From NCBI RefSeq assembly GCF_005233515.1, contig NZ_QFZZ01000001.1, positions 1 to 64,000 of the forward strand: 64,000 nt of DNA, read 5' to 3'. Position 1 is the first letter of the stretch. Each line of letters starts with the position of its first letter. A model generated the notes under the pieces. The model saw only the letters and a program-made list of their open reading frames with translations. It was not told the origin of the DNA and did not search any database. Position numbers and translations under genes: made by a program. The stretch is from Pseudomonas sp. CFBP13508. Lineage in GTDB: Bacteria; Pseudomonadota; Gammaproteobacteria; Pseudomonadales; Pseudomonadaceae. This document shows positions 17,506-27,643 of this stretch, piece after piece.

Positions 17506-18135
17506 ATGACCACTCCAACCTACAACCGCCTGAACAAAGACGACGCTATCGTGCTGCTGGTTGACCACCAGACCGGTCTGATCTCGCTGGTGCAGGACTT
17601 CTCGCCGAACGAGTTCAAGAACAACGTGCTGGCGCTGGCGGATCTGGCCAAGTTCTTCGACCTGCCAACCATCCTTACCACCAGCTTCGAACAAGGCCCG
17701 AACGGCCCGCTGGTGCCGGAGCTGAAAGAAATGTTCCCGGATGCGCCGTACATCGCTCGCCCTGGCCAGATCAACGCCTGGGACAACGAAGATTTCGTCA
17801 AGGCGATCAAAGCCACCGGGCGCAAGCAGATCATCATCGCCGGTGTCGTAACGGATGTCTGTGTAGCGTTCCCGACCCTGTCGGCACTGGCCGAAGGTTT
17901 TGATGTGTTCGTAGTCACCGATGCGTCCGGCACCTTCAACACCACCGTGCAGCAAGCCGCATGGAGCCGCATGACTCAGGCCGGCGCGCAGATGATGAAC
18001 TGGTTCTCGGTGGCCTGTGAGCTGCACCGCGACTGGCGCAACGACATCGAAGGCCTGGGCAATCTGCTGTCGCAGCGCATCCCCAACTACCGCAACCTGA
18101 TGAACAGCTACTCGGCGCTGACGCAGCAGAAGTAA
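17506..18135 (+). CDS. YcaC-type isochorismatase-like hydrolase, copy 2
   Basis: The 209-residue paralogue of the hydrolase at 8687-9316 differs only by Lys49 for Arg49. Asp20 and Cys119 are kept. It follows a divergent SDR gene. The near-complete protein identity despite many silent changes points to an old duplication under strong selection, or partial gene conversion. Confidence 0.9.
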   Translation: MTTPTYNRLNKDDAIVLLVDHQTGLISLVQDFSPNEFKNNVLALADLAKFFDLPTILTTSFEQGPNGPLVPELKEMFPDAPYIARPGQINAWDNEDFVKAIKATGRKQIIIAGVVTDVCVAFPTLSALAEGFDVFVVTDASGTFNTTVQQAAWSRMTQAGAQMMNWFSVACELHRDWRNDIEGLGNLLSQRIPNYRNLMNSYSALTQQK

Positions 18136-18149
18136 GTTCACGAGCCACG

Positions 18150-18186
18150 AAAAAGCCTGCTTTCAACAGCAGGCTTTTTGTTTTTC
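18150..18186 (+). terminator. Rho-independent terminator
   Basis: The stem AAAGCCTGCT/AGCAGGCTTT is followed by a T-run, right after the second YcaC gene. Confidence 0.85.
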
Positions 18187-18230
18187 CGACGGCTGCGGCC
18201 AACTTGGTTGCTCTGTAGCTTGACCCACCG

Positions 18231-18316
18231 CTTTCGCGAGCAGGCTCGCTCCCACAGTTGACCGTGTTTCCTCAAGAGAAATGCAATTTCCTGTGGGAGC
18301 GAGCCTGCTCGCGTAG
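18231..18316. repeat. Pair of REP elements in opposite orientation
   Basis: CGCGAGCAGGCTCGCTCCCACA at its left side and TGTGGGAGCGAGCCTGCTCGCG at its right side are the same REP family as the 11-kb array, here arranged with the TGTGGGAG ends facing each other. It fills the space between convergent genes. Confidence 0.85.
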
Positions 18317-18328
18317 ACGGCCGCGCAG

Positions 18329-19027
18329 TCACCCGAGCAATTCGCTGATCCACTGCATCTCTTGCTTCAGCGCAAGAATTTTATCCTCCGGCAACGTCTG
18401 TTGCGCTCGCGTAAACTGCCCCAACGTCTTCTGCCGCTGCTTCAGCCTGCGTTGCCATTTGTGCAGAAATGCCGGGCAGCGCGCCTGCAGATGCAGCGGT
18501 CCGAAAAACAGTTCCCTGGCATCGTAAGTCACCGGATCAGAGCCGCGCTCGGCAACGATGATTTCATAGTCGAAGCGATTCTCGTGCAGCACTTCTTCGC
18601 AAACGATGCGGTAGCCGTTATCCATCAACCACTGGCGCAGCGCTTGCTCGCCGCCGTTGGGTTGCAGGATCAGTCTTTCGTGGCCACTGAGATGGGCTTT
18701 GCCGGATTCGAAAATATCGCGAATGGTTTCGCCGCCCATCCCGCACAGGGTGATGGCGCTGATGCCGTCGTCAGGCCTGATCGCCGCCAGACCATCGGCC
18801 AGACGCACGCTGATCTGGCCGTGCAGGTCGTTGTCATTGATGGTGCGTTGCGCTGCGTGGAACGGCGTGCGCGCGACCTCGCCAGCCACCGCCGCTGTAA
18901 TCAGGCCTCGGCGCATCAGGGCAACCAGCAAATAGGCGTGATCGGAACCGATATCGGCCAGTCGTGCGCCGACCGGCACGTGAGCCGCGACGCGTTCAAG
19001 GCGCATGGACAATGTCTGTTGGTTCAA
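18329..19027 (-). CDS. trmK: tRNA (adenine(22)-N(1))-methyltransferase TrmK
   Basis: The 232-residue protein has the TrmK signature set: SAM-binding LADIGSDHAYL (about 20-30), TLCGMGGETIRDIF (about 90-103) and QPNGGEQALRQWL. TrmK methylates N1 of A22 in certain tRNAs. I chose the TTG at 19027 because AGGGG lies upstream and the product then starts MNQQTLSMRLERV like relatives, as I remember them; the next ATG at 19006 is the alternative. Confidence 0.88.
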   Translation of the reverse strand: MNQQTLSMRLERVAAHVPVGARLADIGSDHAYLLVALMRRGLITAAVAGEVARTPFHAAQRTINDNDLHGQISVRLADGLAAIRPDDGISAITLCGMGGETIRDIFESGKAHLSGHERLILQPNGGEQALRQWLMDNGYRIVCEEVLHENRFDYEIIVAERGSDPVTYDARELFFGPLHLQARCPAFLHKWQRRLKQRQKTLGQFTRAQQTLPEDKILALKQEMQWISELLG

Positions 19028-19118
19028 CGGCGACCCCTGTTCACCCAGCGGTGGAAAAAGGGGTGCGACTCTGGCGAGCAACGCGGGCGCTGTCAATTGT
19101 GCAGGTGCAATTCCTCGA

Positions 19119-19147
19119 CCCATCGGCAGCCTTGCGCTGCCGATGGG
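19119..19147 (-). terminator. Hairpin after alcohol dehydrogenase gene
   Basis: A perfect eleven-base stem CCCATCGGCAG/CTGCCGATGGG with a seven-base loop lies ten bases past the leftward stop. No strong T-run follows. Confidence 0.6.
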
Positions 19148-19156
19148 CGCTTGCGC

Positions 19157-20206
19157 TTAGCCGGCGAGGGTTGCGTTGTCGATGACGAAGCGGTATTTCA
19201 CGTCGCCCTTGAGCATGCGCTCGTAGGACTCGTCGATCTGGTCGGCGCGGATCAACTCGATGTCGGAAACGATGCCGTGCTCGGCGCAGAAATCCAGCAT
19301 TTCCTGAGTCTCGGGAATGCCGCCGATCATCGAACCGGCAATGGTGCGGCGCTTGGTGATCAGGTTGAACACGTTCGGCGACGGATGCGGCGAGGCAGGC
19401 GCACCGACCAGAGTCAACGCGCCATCGCGCTTGAGCAGGACGAGGAAGGCGTCGAGATCGTGCGGCGCTGCGACGGTATTGAGGATGAAGTCGAAACTCT
19501 TGGTGTGTGCCGCCATTTCTTCGGCATTGCGCGACACCACCACTTCGTCCGCACCCAGCGCCTTGGCCGCTTCACGCTTGGATTCGGAGGTAGTGAACGC
19601 GACCACGTGGGCGCCCATGGCGTGGGCCAGTTTGATGCCCATGTGGCCGAGGCCGCCGATGCCGACCACGCCGACTTTCTTGCCGGGGCCAGCGTGCCAC
19701 TGACGCAGCGGCGAGTAGGTGGTAATGCCGGCGCAGAGTAGCGGCGCGACGGCGGCCAATTGCGCCTCGGGATGACGGATGCGCAACACATAGCGCTCGT
19801 GCACGACGATGTTTTGCGAATAGCCGCCGAGGGTCCAGCCCGGTGCGTCCGGGGTCGGGAAATTGTAGGTGCCGATCATGCCGTCGCAGTAATTTTCCAG
19901 ACCGGATTCGCAGTCATCGCAGTGCTGGCAGCTGTCGACGATGCAACCGACACCGACCAGATCGCCAACCTTGTAGGCTTTGACGTGATCGCCAACCGCC
20001 GAGACGCGGCCGACGATTTCATGGCCGGGCACGCAAGGGAATTGCGTGCCAGCCCATTCGGCGCGCACCTGATGCAGGTCGGAATGGCAGATGCCGCAGA
20101 AGGCGATATCGATCTGTACGTCGTGCGCCGCCGGGGCACGGCGGTTGATCTGCATCGGCTCAAGAGGTTTGTCGCCAGCGTGGGCGCCGTAGGCTTGTAC
20201 GAGCAT
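19157..20206 (-). CDS. Zinc-dependent alcohol dehydrogenase (YahK/CAD type)
   Basis: The 349-residue protein is a medium-chain dehydrogenase. Catalytic zinc ligands are Cys37 and the GHE motif (His62, Glu63); structural zinc ligands are Cys93, 96, 99 and 107. The cofactor motif is GIGGLGHMG. The sequence type matches NADP-dependent aldehyde reductases of the YahK/cinnamyl-alcohol-dehydrogenase branch. GGAGG precedes the ATG at 20206. Confidence 0.9.
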   Translation of the reverse strand: MLVQAYGAHAGDKPLEPMQINRRAPAAHDVQIDIAFCGICHSDLHQVRAEWAGTQFPCVPGHEIVGRVSAVGDHVKAYKVGDLVGVGCIVDSCQHCDDCESGLENYCDGMIGTYNFPTPDAPGWTLGGYSQNIVVHERYVLRIRHPEAQLAAVAPLLCAGITTYSPLRQWHAGPGKKVGVVGIGGLGHMGIKLAHAMGAHVVAFTTSESKREAAKALGADEVVVSRNAEEMAAHTKSFDFILNTVAAPHDLDAFLVLLKRDGALTLVGAPASPHPSPNVFNLITKRRTIAGSMIGGIPETQEMLDFCAEHGIVSDIELIRADQIDESYERMLKGDVKYRFVIDNATLAG

Positions 20207-20316
20207 GTGAGCATCCTCCATGGGGTAGTCGGACGCCCATTGTTACGCCTGGGTTGGAGCGCGAAGTAGTGCATTTCTGTGAAATGCTTGCCTGATTCTG
20301 CTGTTGATTGCGCAAC

Positions 20317-20344
20317 CGAAAGGCAGCCGTATGGCTGCCGTTTC
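20317..20344 (-). terminator. Terminator-like hairpin
   Basis: The stem GGCAGCC/GGCTGCC with a four-base loop, flanked by AAA and TTT, lies just after the leftward small acidic gene. Confidence 0.6.
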
Positions 20345-20348
20345 AGGC

Positions 20349-20576
20349 TCAACGCGGATTGGGCTGGTCGTCCATCTCGGCGTTATCGGTTTCCTGACGT
20401 ACGCGCTCCGGATCCAGGCCGGCACTGTCATCATCCAGCGGGATTTCGCCTTCGTTGTCGGGTAGCTCATCGATGCCGCGTTCCTTCATCGGATCGACCT
20501 CGGTACGCCCCGGACTCAGCGGGTCGGGCGTGGTTGGGAGCGGATCGTCACCTTGCTTGCCTTGATCGTTATTCAT
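20349..20576 (-). CDS. Small acidic, probably disordered protein
   Basis: The 75-residue product is dominated by Asp, Glu, Pro and Asn with no hydrophobic core. GAGGTG precedes the ATG at 20576. It has no recognisable domain. Its composition recalls the protein at 9462-9662. Confidence 0.6.
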   Translation of the reverse strand: MNNDQGKQGDDPLPTTPDPLSPGRTEVDPMKERGIDELPDNEGEIPLDDDSAGLDPERVRQETDNAEMDDQPNPR

Positions 20577-20740
20577 CTCACACCTCGTCATGGCCGTTTT
20601 CTATGGCTTGTGCAAGTTGGAGGTGCGGGCGATTTTCGCCGTTCGATTTTTTTGCCTGCCTTCGGTCGCCTCGCAAAAATGCGGAATTTCTGCAACGCGC
20701 GCGGCTCCATAAACCAACAAGCCAGAGCGAGGACGCAGTG

Positions 20741-20950
20741 ATGAGCAGTTCATTCAAAGTCGGCGATGCGGTGCGCTGGAATTCCGAGGCCGGCGAGATT
20801 CACGGCAAAGTGGTCAAGGTGCACACCCGCGATACCGAGTTCATGGGCCGCCACCGCCCGGCCTCGAAAGATGCGCCGCAGTACGAGGTCAAGAGCGACA
20901 AGACCGGCCACCTGGCCATGCATCACGGCGACGCGCTGAAGCACGCTTAG
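20741..20950 (+). CDS. DUF2945/HVA1-type small Tudor-like protein
   Basis: The 69-residue protein starts FKVGDAVRWNSEAGEIHGKVVKVHT and contains YEVKSDKTGHLAMHHGDAL, which matches the DUF2945 (hypervirulence-associated Tudor) family. The biochemical role is unknown; the fold is a small beta barrel. GAGGAC lies before the ATG. Its stop overlaps that of the convergent FAD enzyme by four bases. Confidence 0.8.
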   Translation: MSSSFKVGDAVRWNSEAGEIHGKVVKVHTRDTEFMGRHRPASKDAPQYEVKSDKTGHLAMHHGDALKHA

Positions 20951-22200
20951 AAACGCGCCAGTCGGTAGGGCTCAGCGTTGGGCAATGCGAGGGCGGCGCC
21001 TGAAACCATTTTCCCGATCATCTCAGCTGTGACCGCCGCTTGAGTCAGGCCCAGATGCTGATGACCGAAGGCAAGCAACACCTTGCCCTCGCAAACCTGG
21101 TCGATCACCGGCAGCGAATCCGGCAGCGACGGGCGAAAGCCCATCCACGGTGTGGCGCCATCAGCGTTCAGATCCTTGCGAAACAGGCCTTGGCTCAGAC
21201 GCTGCAATTGCCAGGCGCGCGCCATGTTCGCTGGTCGCTCCAGCCCGGCGAACTCGACGGTGCCGGCCAGGCGCAGGCCTTCGCGCATCGGCGTCATGAT
21301 GAATTTGCGTTCCAGCGAGGTGACGGGGAAGGGCAGGCGATCATGCTCGTGGGGCAGCATCAGGTGATAGCCACGTTCGGTGTCCAACGGGACATGCTTG
21401 CCGGTCAGCGCGGCGGTGAGTTTCGCCGAATGCGCACCGCAGGCCAGTAACACTCGGCTGGCCGTTACTCCGCCGTTGCCGGTGACCAACAAGACCCCGT
21501 TTTCCTGCACGTAGCCGCCTTGGACCTGCTGCTTTAGAAAACTCACGCCGCTGCTGCGAGCCGCCTCGACCAGTGCACACACTACGCGGTACGGGTCGAG
21601 GAAATGCCCGGTGCGCGGGAAAAACAGTCCGCCCTGTATCTGTTCGCTGAGCTGCGGCGCCGTCTCGCGAATTGCCCCGGCCTGCCAATAGTCCACTGGC
21701 ACCTGCTGCTGATTCAGGCGCGCATGCAAAGCCTCGATGGCCTGTCGGGATTCAGGTTTTTCGAAGACCAGTAACGAGCCGTCAACCTTGAGCAGATCCG
21801 GACGCTGGATTTCGCTGAGCAAGCGCTGCCACGCGTCGAGGCTGCTCTCATTCAGCGCGCGCAAGCCGGCGACGGTTTTTTGAAAAGGCTCGGGCCGCAG
21901 ATTCAGCAGCAAGCGGGTGAACCACGGCAGGGCGCGCGGCAGGTATTTCCAGTCCAGACGCAGCGGCCCCATCGGGTCCATCAGCATGGCCGGCAGGCGC
22001 TTGAGGATCGACACATCAGCAATCGGGAACACTTGCTCGGTAGCCAGATGTCCGGCGTTGCCGAACGAAGCGCCATGCCCCGGTTCCTGCTGATCGATGA
22101 CCACCACGCGCAAACCCTGGCGGGCCAGGCGCAGTGCGCAAGCAACGCCAATGATTCCGGCGCCGACCACGGCGATGTCGTGCGAAGGATTATTCGCCAT
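20947..22200 (-). CDS. FAD-dependent D-hydroxyproline dehydrogenase-like oxidoreductase
   Basis: The 417-residue protein has the N-terminal FAD motif [16 protein letters not shown] (about 10-25) and the DadA-like fold with a C-terminal [13 protein letters not shown] and [10 protein letters not shown]. In this cluster it should oxidise cis-4-hydroxy-D-proline to 1-pyrroline-4-hydroxy-2-carboxylate, as the single-subunit LhpB does in P. putida. The ATG overlaps the end of the aldehyde dehydrogenase gene by 11 bases. It is the last gene of the operon. Confidence 0.85.
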   Translation of the reverse strand: MANNPSHDIAVVGAGIIGVACALRLARQGLRVVVIDQQEPGHGASFGNAGHLATEQVFPIADVSILKRLPAMLMDPMGPLRLDWKYLPRALPWFTRLLLNLRPEPFQKTVAGLRALNESSLDAWQRLLSEIQRPDLLKVDGSLLVFEKPESRQAIEALHARLNQQQVPVDYWQAGAIRETAPQLSEQIQGGLFFPRTGHFLDPYRVVCALVEAARSSGVSFLKQQVQGGYVQENGVLLVTGNGGVTASRVLLACGAHSAKLTAALTGKHVPLDTERGYHLMLPHEHDRLPFPVTSLERKFIMTPMREGLRLAGTVEFAGLERPANMARAWQLQRLSQGLFRKDLNADGATPWMGFRPSLPDSLPVIDQVCEGKVLLAFGHQHLGLTQAAVTAEMIGKMVSGAALALPNAEPYRLARF

Positions 22201-23782
22201 GGCGTGTCGCTTCCCGGTGGCCATCAAGCAAGCGCCGAAGGTTGAGCGGATTGGCCTGTTGCAGCGCCGTCGGCAGCAAGCTGTCGGGGAAATCCTGATA
22301 GCACACCGGCCGCAGGAAACGCAGGATCGCCGCAGTGCCCACCGAGGTGCTGCGCGCATCCGAGGTCGCCGGGTAAGGCCCGCCATGCACCATCGCATCG
22401 CAGACTTCCACGCCGGTCGGCCAGCCATTGACCAGCAAGCGCCCGGCCTTGCGCTCGAGGGTTGGCAACAACGTGCGCGCCAGTGCAAGGTCGGCGTCAT
22501 CCATGTGCAGGGTCGCGGTCAGTTGGCCTTCCAGATGTTCGCAGACCTGACGGATTTCTTCGTCACTGCTGCATTGCACGACAAGCGATGTCGCGCCGAA
22601 CACCTCAGCCTGCAAACTCTGATCGTCGAGGAAATCCGCCGCATCGGTGCTGAAGACATGCGTCTGACACTGATTCGGACCGCTTCCCGGTTTGCCAACC
22701 GCCACCGCGCGCGTGTGGGGATTGTCCTGTAGAGCCGTCACGCCTGCTTGATAGGCACCGAAGATGCCGGGCGTGAGCATGGTTTGCGCCGCACTGCGCG
22801 GGATCAGTTCAGCCACCGCGCTGAGGAACCCGTCGAGCGCCGGGCCTTTGCGGGCAATCAGCAATCCCGGGTTGGTGCAGAACTGCCCGGCGCCCAATGT
22901 CAGCGACGCGACAAACCCTTCGGCCAGCGCCTGCGCGCGATTTTCCAGCGCGGCGGGAAACAGCAAAACCGGGTTGATCGAGCTCATTTCCGCATACACC
23001 GGGATCGGCTCGGGCCGCGCTTGCGCAGCTTTCATCAAGGCCAGACCGCCAGTGCGCGAGCCGGTGAAACCAGCAGCTTTGATGCGCCAGTCGCTGACCA
23101 ATGCGATGCCGACTTCGTAGCCAGAATCGAACAATAAGGAAAACACGCCATCAGGCAGACCGCAGGCTTTGACCGCTTGCGCGACTGCGCGGCCGACCAG
23201 TTCGCTGGTGCCCGGATGGGCGCTGTGCGCCTTGACGATCACCGGGCAACCGGCCGCCAGCGCTGCGGCGGTGTCGCCACCGGCCACGGAAAATGCCAGC
23301 GGAAAGTTGCTCGCACCAAACACCGCGACCGGCCCCAAGGCAATCTGCCGCTGGCGCAGGTCGGAGCGCGGCAGCGGTTGGCGTTGTGGTTGCGCACTGT
23401 CGACGCGCACGTCCAGCCATTCACCCGCGCGCACCGTACGGGCGAACAGGCGCAATTGCGAGCAGGTGCGGCCACGTTCGCCCTGAAGGCGTGCAGGCGG
23501 CAGACCGGTTTCGGCGTGGGCGCGTTCGATCAGTTCATCGCCAAGGTTTTCGATGTGTTCGGCAATGCTTTCGAGAAATGCCGCACGGGTGCTCAGGCTG
23601 GTTTCGCGGTACGCGTCTTGCGCCGCCCAGGCCAGGGCGCAGGCCTGTTCCACCTGTCCGGCTGACGCCCCGGCGTACTGCGGTTCAAGTGCCTGGTTGG
23701 TCGCCGGATCGATCCCGCGAAAGGCCGGACGATGGCCCGCCACGGAGTGTTGCCCGATCAGCATGTTGCCCGTCAGAGTCAT
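22190..23782 (-). CDS. Alpha-ketoglutaric semialdehyde dehydrogenase (NADP type)
   Basis: The 530-residue aldehyde dehydrogenase has the catalytic Cys in [13 protein letters not shown] and the general-base Glu in YAEMSSINP. The length and C-terminal shape match the 2,5-dioxovalerate dehydrogenase family. It should convert alpha-ketoglutarate semialdehyde to 2-oxoglutarate, the last step of hydroxyproline breakdown. It overlaps the following FAD enzyme gene. Confidence 0.88.
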   Translation of the reverse strand: MTLTGNMLIGQHSVAGHRPAFRGIDPATNQALEPQYAGASAGQVEQACALAWAAQDAYRETSLSTRAAFLESIAEHIENLGDELIERAHAETGLPPARLQGERGRTCSQLRLFARTVRAGEWLDVRVDSAQPQRQPLPRSDLRQRQIALGPVAVFGASNFPLAFSVAGGDTAAALAAGCPVIVKAHSAHPGTSELVGRAVAQAVKACGLPDGVFSLLFDSGYEVGIALVSDWRIKAAGFTGSRTGGLALMKAAQARPEPIPVYAEMSSINPVLLFPAALENRAQALAEGFVASLTLGAGQFCTNPGLLIARKGPALDGFLSAVAELIPRSAAQTMLTPGIFGAYQAGVTALQDNPHTRAVAVGKPGSGPNQCQTHVFSTDAADFLDDQSLQAEVFGATSLVVQCSSDEEIRQVCEHLEGQLTATLHMDDADLALARTLLPTLERKAGRLLVNGWPTGVEVCDAMVHGGPYPATSDARSTSVGTAAILRFLRPVCYQDFPDSLLPTALQQANPLNLRRLLDGHREATRHGE

Positions 23783-23808
23783 GGTGTCTTCCTGTGAAAT
23801 GAGCGAGG

Positions 23809-23839
23809 CCTGCCGCGAATCGTGATGACTCGCGGCAGG
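23809..23839 (-). other. Intercistronic hairpin in hydroxyproline operon
   Basis: A perfect ten-base stem CCTGCCGCGA/TCGCGGCAGG lies in the 63-bp gap between the deaminase and aldehyde dehydrogenase genes. It could tune the relative expression of the downstream genes by partial termination or by protecting the upstream mRNA. No T-run is present. Confidence 0.5.
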
Positions 23840-23845
23840 TGGTGG

Positions 23846-24793
23846 TCAGGCGAAGTTCTGCTCGGCGGACCAGTTTTCGTACCAGTGACGGAAGAGCGAA
23901 TACTGCTTCTCGGCATAGCGCCGTTGCGAGTCGCTCAGCACATCAGTTTCATTGAAGTGCAGGGTGTATTCCTTGTCGCCGTTGAGCACCATCAGATGCT
24001 TGTAATACAGCACCAGATCGCAACCTTCGTCGAACGAGGACAGCACCGCCAGCGCCGACTCCAGCTCCCGCGCCTGACGCCGGGCCTTGGCATCGCCTTG
24101 CGCGGCCTGCTTGCTCAGCGCCACCAGTTGCAGCACTTCGCGGGGCAGGGCGTTGCCGATGCCGGTAATGGCGCCGGTGGCGTTGCAGTTGACGAAGCCG
24201 TGCACCACTTGCGTGTCGACGCCGACCATCAGCGTCACGTCGTTATCCTTGGAGGTGATGTTCTCGGCCGCGTAGCGCAGGTCCGCGCCGCCGCCGAATT
24301 CCTTGAAGCCGATCAGGTTCGGGTATTCACGGCGCAGTTCGAAAAACAGATCGGCGCGGGTGGCGAAGCCGTAGTAAGGGCTGTTGTAGATCACCGCCGG
24401 CAAGTTCGGCGCGGCTTGCAGGATGGCGGCGAAGTGCGCTTTTTGCGCGGCAGCCGAGGCACCTCGGGACAGCACGCGCGGGATCACCATCAAGCCTTGC
24501 GCGCCGACTTTCGCCGCATGCGCTGCGTGGGAAACCGCTTCCCGGGTATTCACCGCGCCGGTGCCGACGATGGTCGGCACCCCGGCAGCCACCAGGCGCG
24601 CCACGCCTTCCTGACGCTCGGCTTCAGTCAGCAGCGGCCAGTCGCCCATCGAGCCGCAATAGACCACGGCGCTCATGCCGACATCAATCAGCTCGCGCCC
24701 CTTGGCCACCAGCGCATCGAAGTCCGGTTTGCGCTGGGCGGTGCACGGGGTCATCAGGGCCGGCATGCAGCCGGTGAAGATGTTGTCGCTCAT
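23846..24793 (-). CDS. lhpC: 1-pyrroline-4-hydroxy-2-carboxylate deaminase (DapA family)
   Basis: The 315-residue protein is a DapA/NAL-superfamily barrel with Tyr136 (VIYNSPYYG) and Schiff-base Lys164 (LIGFKEFGG). DapA relatives in clusters with a hydroxyproline epimerase are the deaminases that make alpha-ketoglutarate semialdehyde from 1-pyrroline-4-hydroxy-2-carboxylate. The neighbours here are that epimerase and the semialdehyde dehydrogenase, which supports the assignment over dihydrodipicolinate synthase. Confidence 0.88.
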   Translation of the reverse strand: MSDNIFTGCMPALMTPCTAQRKPDFDALVAKGRELIDVGMSAVVYCGSMGDWPLLTEAERQEGVARLVAAGVPTIVGTGAVNTREAVSHAAHAAKVGAQGLMVIPRVLSRGASAAAQKAHFAAILQAAPNLPAVIYNSPYYGFATRADLFFELRREYPNLIGFKEFGGGADLRYAAENITSKDNDVTLMVGVDTQVVHGFVNCNATGAITGIGNALPREVLQLVALSKQAAQGDAKARRQARELESALAVLSSFDEGCDLVLYYKHLMVLNGDKEYTLHFNETDVLSDSQRRYAEKQYSLFRHWYENWSAEQNFA

Positions 24794-24847
24794 GGTTCAA
24801 CTCCTTGGCATTTCGTTTGATTCGAGGTGAAAAAACGGCGTGGCGGC

Positions 24848-25774
24848 TCAGATGCCCCACGCGAACGGGTCGCTGTCGTCGATCAGCAAGGTGCTGTCGG
24901 CGGTCATGTAGGCGCGGCCGGTGATGAACGGGCGAATGCGTTCGCCCTCCCATTCGAAGCGCCCTTCGAACTGGCTGCCGGTAATGCTCGCCTGGATCCA
25001 CGGCGCGCCGGCTTGCAGCTTGTCGTCGGCGGCCAGGCAGGCAAGTTTGGCGCTGGTGCCAGTGCCGCACGGCGAGCGGTCGTAGGCTTTGCCGGGGCAC
25101 ATGACGAAGTTGCGGCTGTCGGCCTGATCGTCATCGGCGAACAGTTCGATGTGGTCGATGACCGCGCCGTCTTCGCCACAAATGCCTTGGTCTTCCAGCG
25201 CCTTGAGCATGGCCCAGGTGTACGCGGTCAGGTGTTCGACGTTGTCCATCGTTAACCTCTGGCCATGCTCGGAGACCAGATAAAACCAGTTGCCGCCATA
25301 GGCGATATCGCCGACCACGCGGCCATAACCCGGCACCTCCACCGGTACCTGTTTGCGATAGCGGTAGGCGGGCACGTTGCCCAGGGTGACCGAGCCATCG
25401 TCATGCAAAGTCGCGCTGACTTGCCCCACCGGCGTGTCGATCTTGTGTACGCCCGGCTGGATTTTCCCCAGATGCTGCAACGAATTGATCAGGCCGATGG
25501 TGCCGTGGCCGCACATGCCCAGGTATCCGGCGTTGTTGAAGAAGATCACCCCGCAGGTGGCGTCTGCCGACACCGGCGGACAATACAGCGCGCCGACCAG
25601 AACATCGTTGCCACGCGGCTCGAGCAGACAGGCGCGGCGCCACTGATCGTGCTGGCTGCGCAGGGCATCGCGTTTATCGACCATGCTGTTGCCGGACAGC
25701 TCGGGGAAGCCGCTCATCACCAGCCGCGTCGGCTCGCCGCCGGTGTGGGAATCAATGACGTGTACTCGTTTCAT
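24848..25774 (-). CDS. lhpA: 4-hydroxyproline 2-epimerase
   Basis: The 308-residue protein belongs to the proline racemase superfamily with both catalytic cysteines at the canonical numbers, Cys88 (GMCGHGT) and Cys236 (SPCGTGT). This two-Cys pattern marks 4-hydroxyproline epimerases, which turn trans-4-hydroxy-L-proline into cis-4-hydroxy-D-proline in the cytoplasm. It lies 22 bases after the permease gene in the same operon. Confidence 0.92.
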   Translation of the reverse strand: MKRVHVIDSHTGGEPTRLVMSGFPELSGNSMVDKRDALRSQHDQWRRACLLEPRGNDVLVGALYCPPVSADATCGVIFFNNAGYLGMCGHGTIGLINSLQHLGKIQPGVHKIDTPVGQVSATLHDDGSVTLGNVPAYRYRKQVPVEVPGYGRVVGDIAYGGNWFYLVSEHGQRLTMDNVEHLTAYTWAMLKALEDQGICGEDGAVIDHIELFADDDQADSRNFVMCPGKAYDRSPCGTGTSAKLACLAADDKLQAGAPWIQASITGSQFEGRFEWEGERIRPFITGRAYMTADSTLLIDDSDPFAWGI

Positions 25775-25796
25775 GAAGAGATCCCGTTGGATGATT

Positions 25797-27422
25797 TCAG
25801 TAGGCGCCGGCAGGGCGGGCGTTGACGGTGGGCGAGGGCGCAGGGCTTTCGCTTTCTTCGTCCTCGTCGTCCAGGCGCAGCAGATGGGCAGGCACGCCGG
25901 TCGCTGCGCCCCAGTAGTAAATACCGGTGGCGCAAGCGGCGACGACGATCGTGTCGAACGGATGCGCGAGGATGCCCAGGCCACCGAAGGTGCCGAGTTT
26001 CGACAGCACGATGGTCACCGCGTAGAAGGCGATCAGCCACGCCGATGAACGCACCTGACGCGCCAGGCTCAGGTGAGCGGTGGGCACGAAACGACCGCAG
26101 AACAGGTAGATGACAAACATCAGGATTTGCAGGCCGAGCAGCCACGACACGGTGTTCCAGCCCGACCAGTAGACGATCAGCGCGGCGATGATGAACGACA
26201 CCGGCCCGAGCAGGCCCATGCTCTTGACCCGGAACGGGCGCGGCATGTCCGGCGCATTGCGCCGCAACGCCGCAACCGATACAGGCGCCACCGCATAGCT
26301 CAACACCAGCGCGGCGGAGACCACGTTAATCAGCGCTTCCCACGACGGGAATGGCAGGGTCCAGAACACCGACAGGGCGAAGGTCAGCCACAGCGCCGGA
26401 CGCGGGATGCCGGACTTTTCATCGATGTGGGTGAAGACCTTGAAGAAAGTGCCGGTCTGCGCCCAGCCGTAGATCACGCGCGGCGTTGCGTTCATATAAA
26501 TGTTGCCGCAGCCGCTCGGCGAGATCACCGCATCGGCGACCACCAGATAGGCCAGCCAGCCGACACCGAGCGCCAGGGCGATGTCGCGATAGGGCAGGGC
26601 GAATTCCTTGCTGATACCGGCCCAGCCGTTGGCGAGCATTTCCGTCGGGATGCTGCCGAGAAAGGCCATTTGCAGCAGCACGTAAATCAGGGTCGACAGC
26701 AGCACCGAGAGAATCAGCGCGATGGGAATGGTGCGCTGTGGATTCTTCACTTCGCTGGCCACGGAAATGATTGGCGTCAGGCCCAGGTAGGCAAAGATGA
26801 TCCCGCCGGCAGAGACCGCCATCTCCACGCCCGACAGACCGAACGGAGCAAAGCCTTGAACCTGGAAATTTTCCGGTTTGAAGAAGGTGAACAGCACGCC
26901 GATGACCAGCAACGGCACGATGAATTTGAACACGCTGACCAGATTGTTGGCCTTGGCGAAGGTCTTCACGCTGCGGTAGTTGAGCAGGAAGAACACGCAG
27001 AGCAGGCCGAACTGCACCAGCCAGCCGAGGATGGTCGGATCGCCGCTGCCAGCCTTGGTCAGGCCAGGAAACCACGCCGCCGCGTATTGGCGCGAGGCGA
27101 CCACTTCGATCGCCACCAGACTGGAAAACGCAATCAGCGTAATGAAGCCCATCAGGTAGCCGAGCAGCGGGCCGTGGGAATAAACCGGGTAGCGCACCAC
27201 ACCGCCGGCACGGGGCAATGCCGCGCCCAGTTCGCAGTAGACGATGCCCAGCAGCAACACGGCGAAACCGCCCAGCAACCAGGAAAAAATCCCCGCCGGA
27301 CCGGCAATCGCCGAGACATGGCTGGCGGCGAACAACCAGCCGGAGCCGAAGATCGCGCCGAGTCCGATAAAGGTGAGGTCGATCAATGAAAGCTGTTTTT
27401 TGAACTTGCCTTGGCCTGACAT
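25797..27422 (-). CDS. APC superfamily amino acid permease, probably for hydroxyproline
   Basis: The 541-residue protein has about 12 transmembrane segments and the APC start [22 protein letters not shown]. The cytoplasmic tail after residue 510 is acidic (DDEDEESES). As first gene of the hydroxyproline operon it probably imports trans-4-hydroxy-L-proline; this is inferred from context, since APC sequences do not show their ligand. Confidence 0.85.
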   Translation of the reverse strand: MSGQGKFKKQLSLIDLTFIGLGAIFGSGWLFAASHVSAIAGPAGIFSWLLGGFAVLLLGIVYCELGAALPRAGGVVRYPVYSHGPLLGYLMGFITLIAFSSLVAIEVVASRQYAAAWFPGLTKAGSGDPTILGWLVQFGLLCVFFLLNYRSVKTFAKANNLVSVFKFIVPLLVIGVLFTFFKPENFQVQGFAPFGLSGVEMAVSAGGIIFAYLGLTPIISVASEVKNPQRTIPIALILSVLLSTLIYVLLQMAFLGSIPTEMLANGWAGISKEFALPYRDIALALGVGWLAYLVVADAVISPSGCGNIYMNATPRVIYGWAQTGTFFKVFTHIDEKSGIPRPALWLTFALSVFWTLPFPSWEALINVVSAALVLSYAVAPVSVAALRRNAPDMPRPFRVKSMGLLGPVSFIIAALIVYWSGWNTVSWLLGLQILMFVIYLFCGRFVPTAHLSLARQVRSSAWLIAFYAVTIVLSKLGTFGGLGILAHPFDTIVVAACATGIYYWGAATGVPAHLLRLDDEDEESESPAPSPTVNARPAGAY

Positions 27423-27643
27423 GGCATCGCCTTCTTGTGAGTTATTGGATAGGCAGTTGTGTCACGTGGACGGCCAGACTTTGCACCGGTCGACGGCGGC
27501 GGCGATTGATGTTTTATGCAGGGATCGATGACGAATTCAGCACAATGGCGCCGATGAATGCGCGGCCTCGACAGGGCCGCGACGTTGCTGCAATCTGCTG
27601 GCAAGTGACATTTGCGGTGGTTCAGCTCGAGGGGAAGTCTTTG
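27423..27643. promoter_or_regulatory. Divergent promoter region of hydroxyproline operon and its regulator
   Basis: This 221-bp spacer lies between the leftward permease gene and the rightward AraC regulator gene. It must contain both promoters and probably the regulator's sites. I do not see an obvious long direct repeat. Confidence 0.5.
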
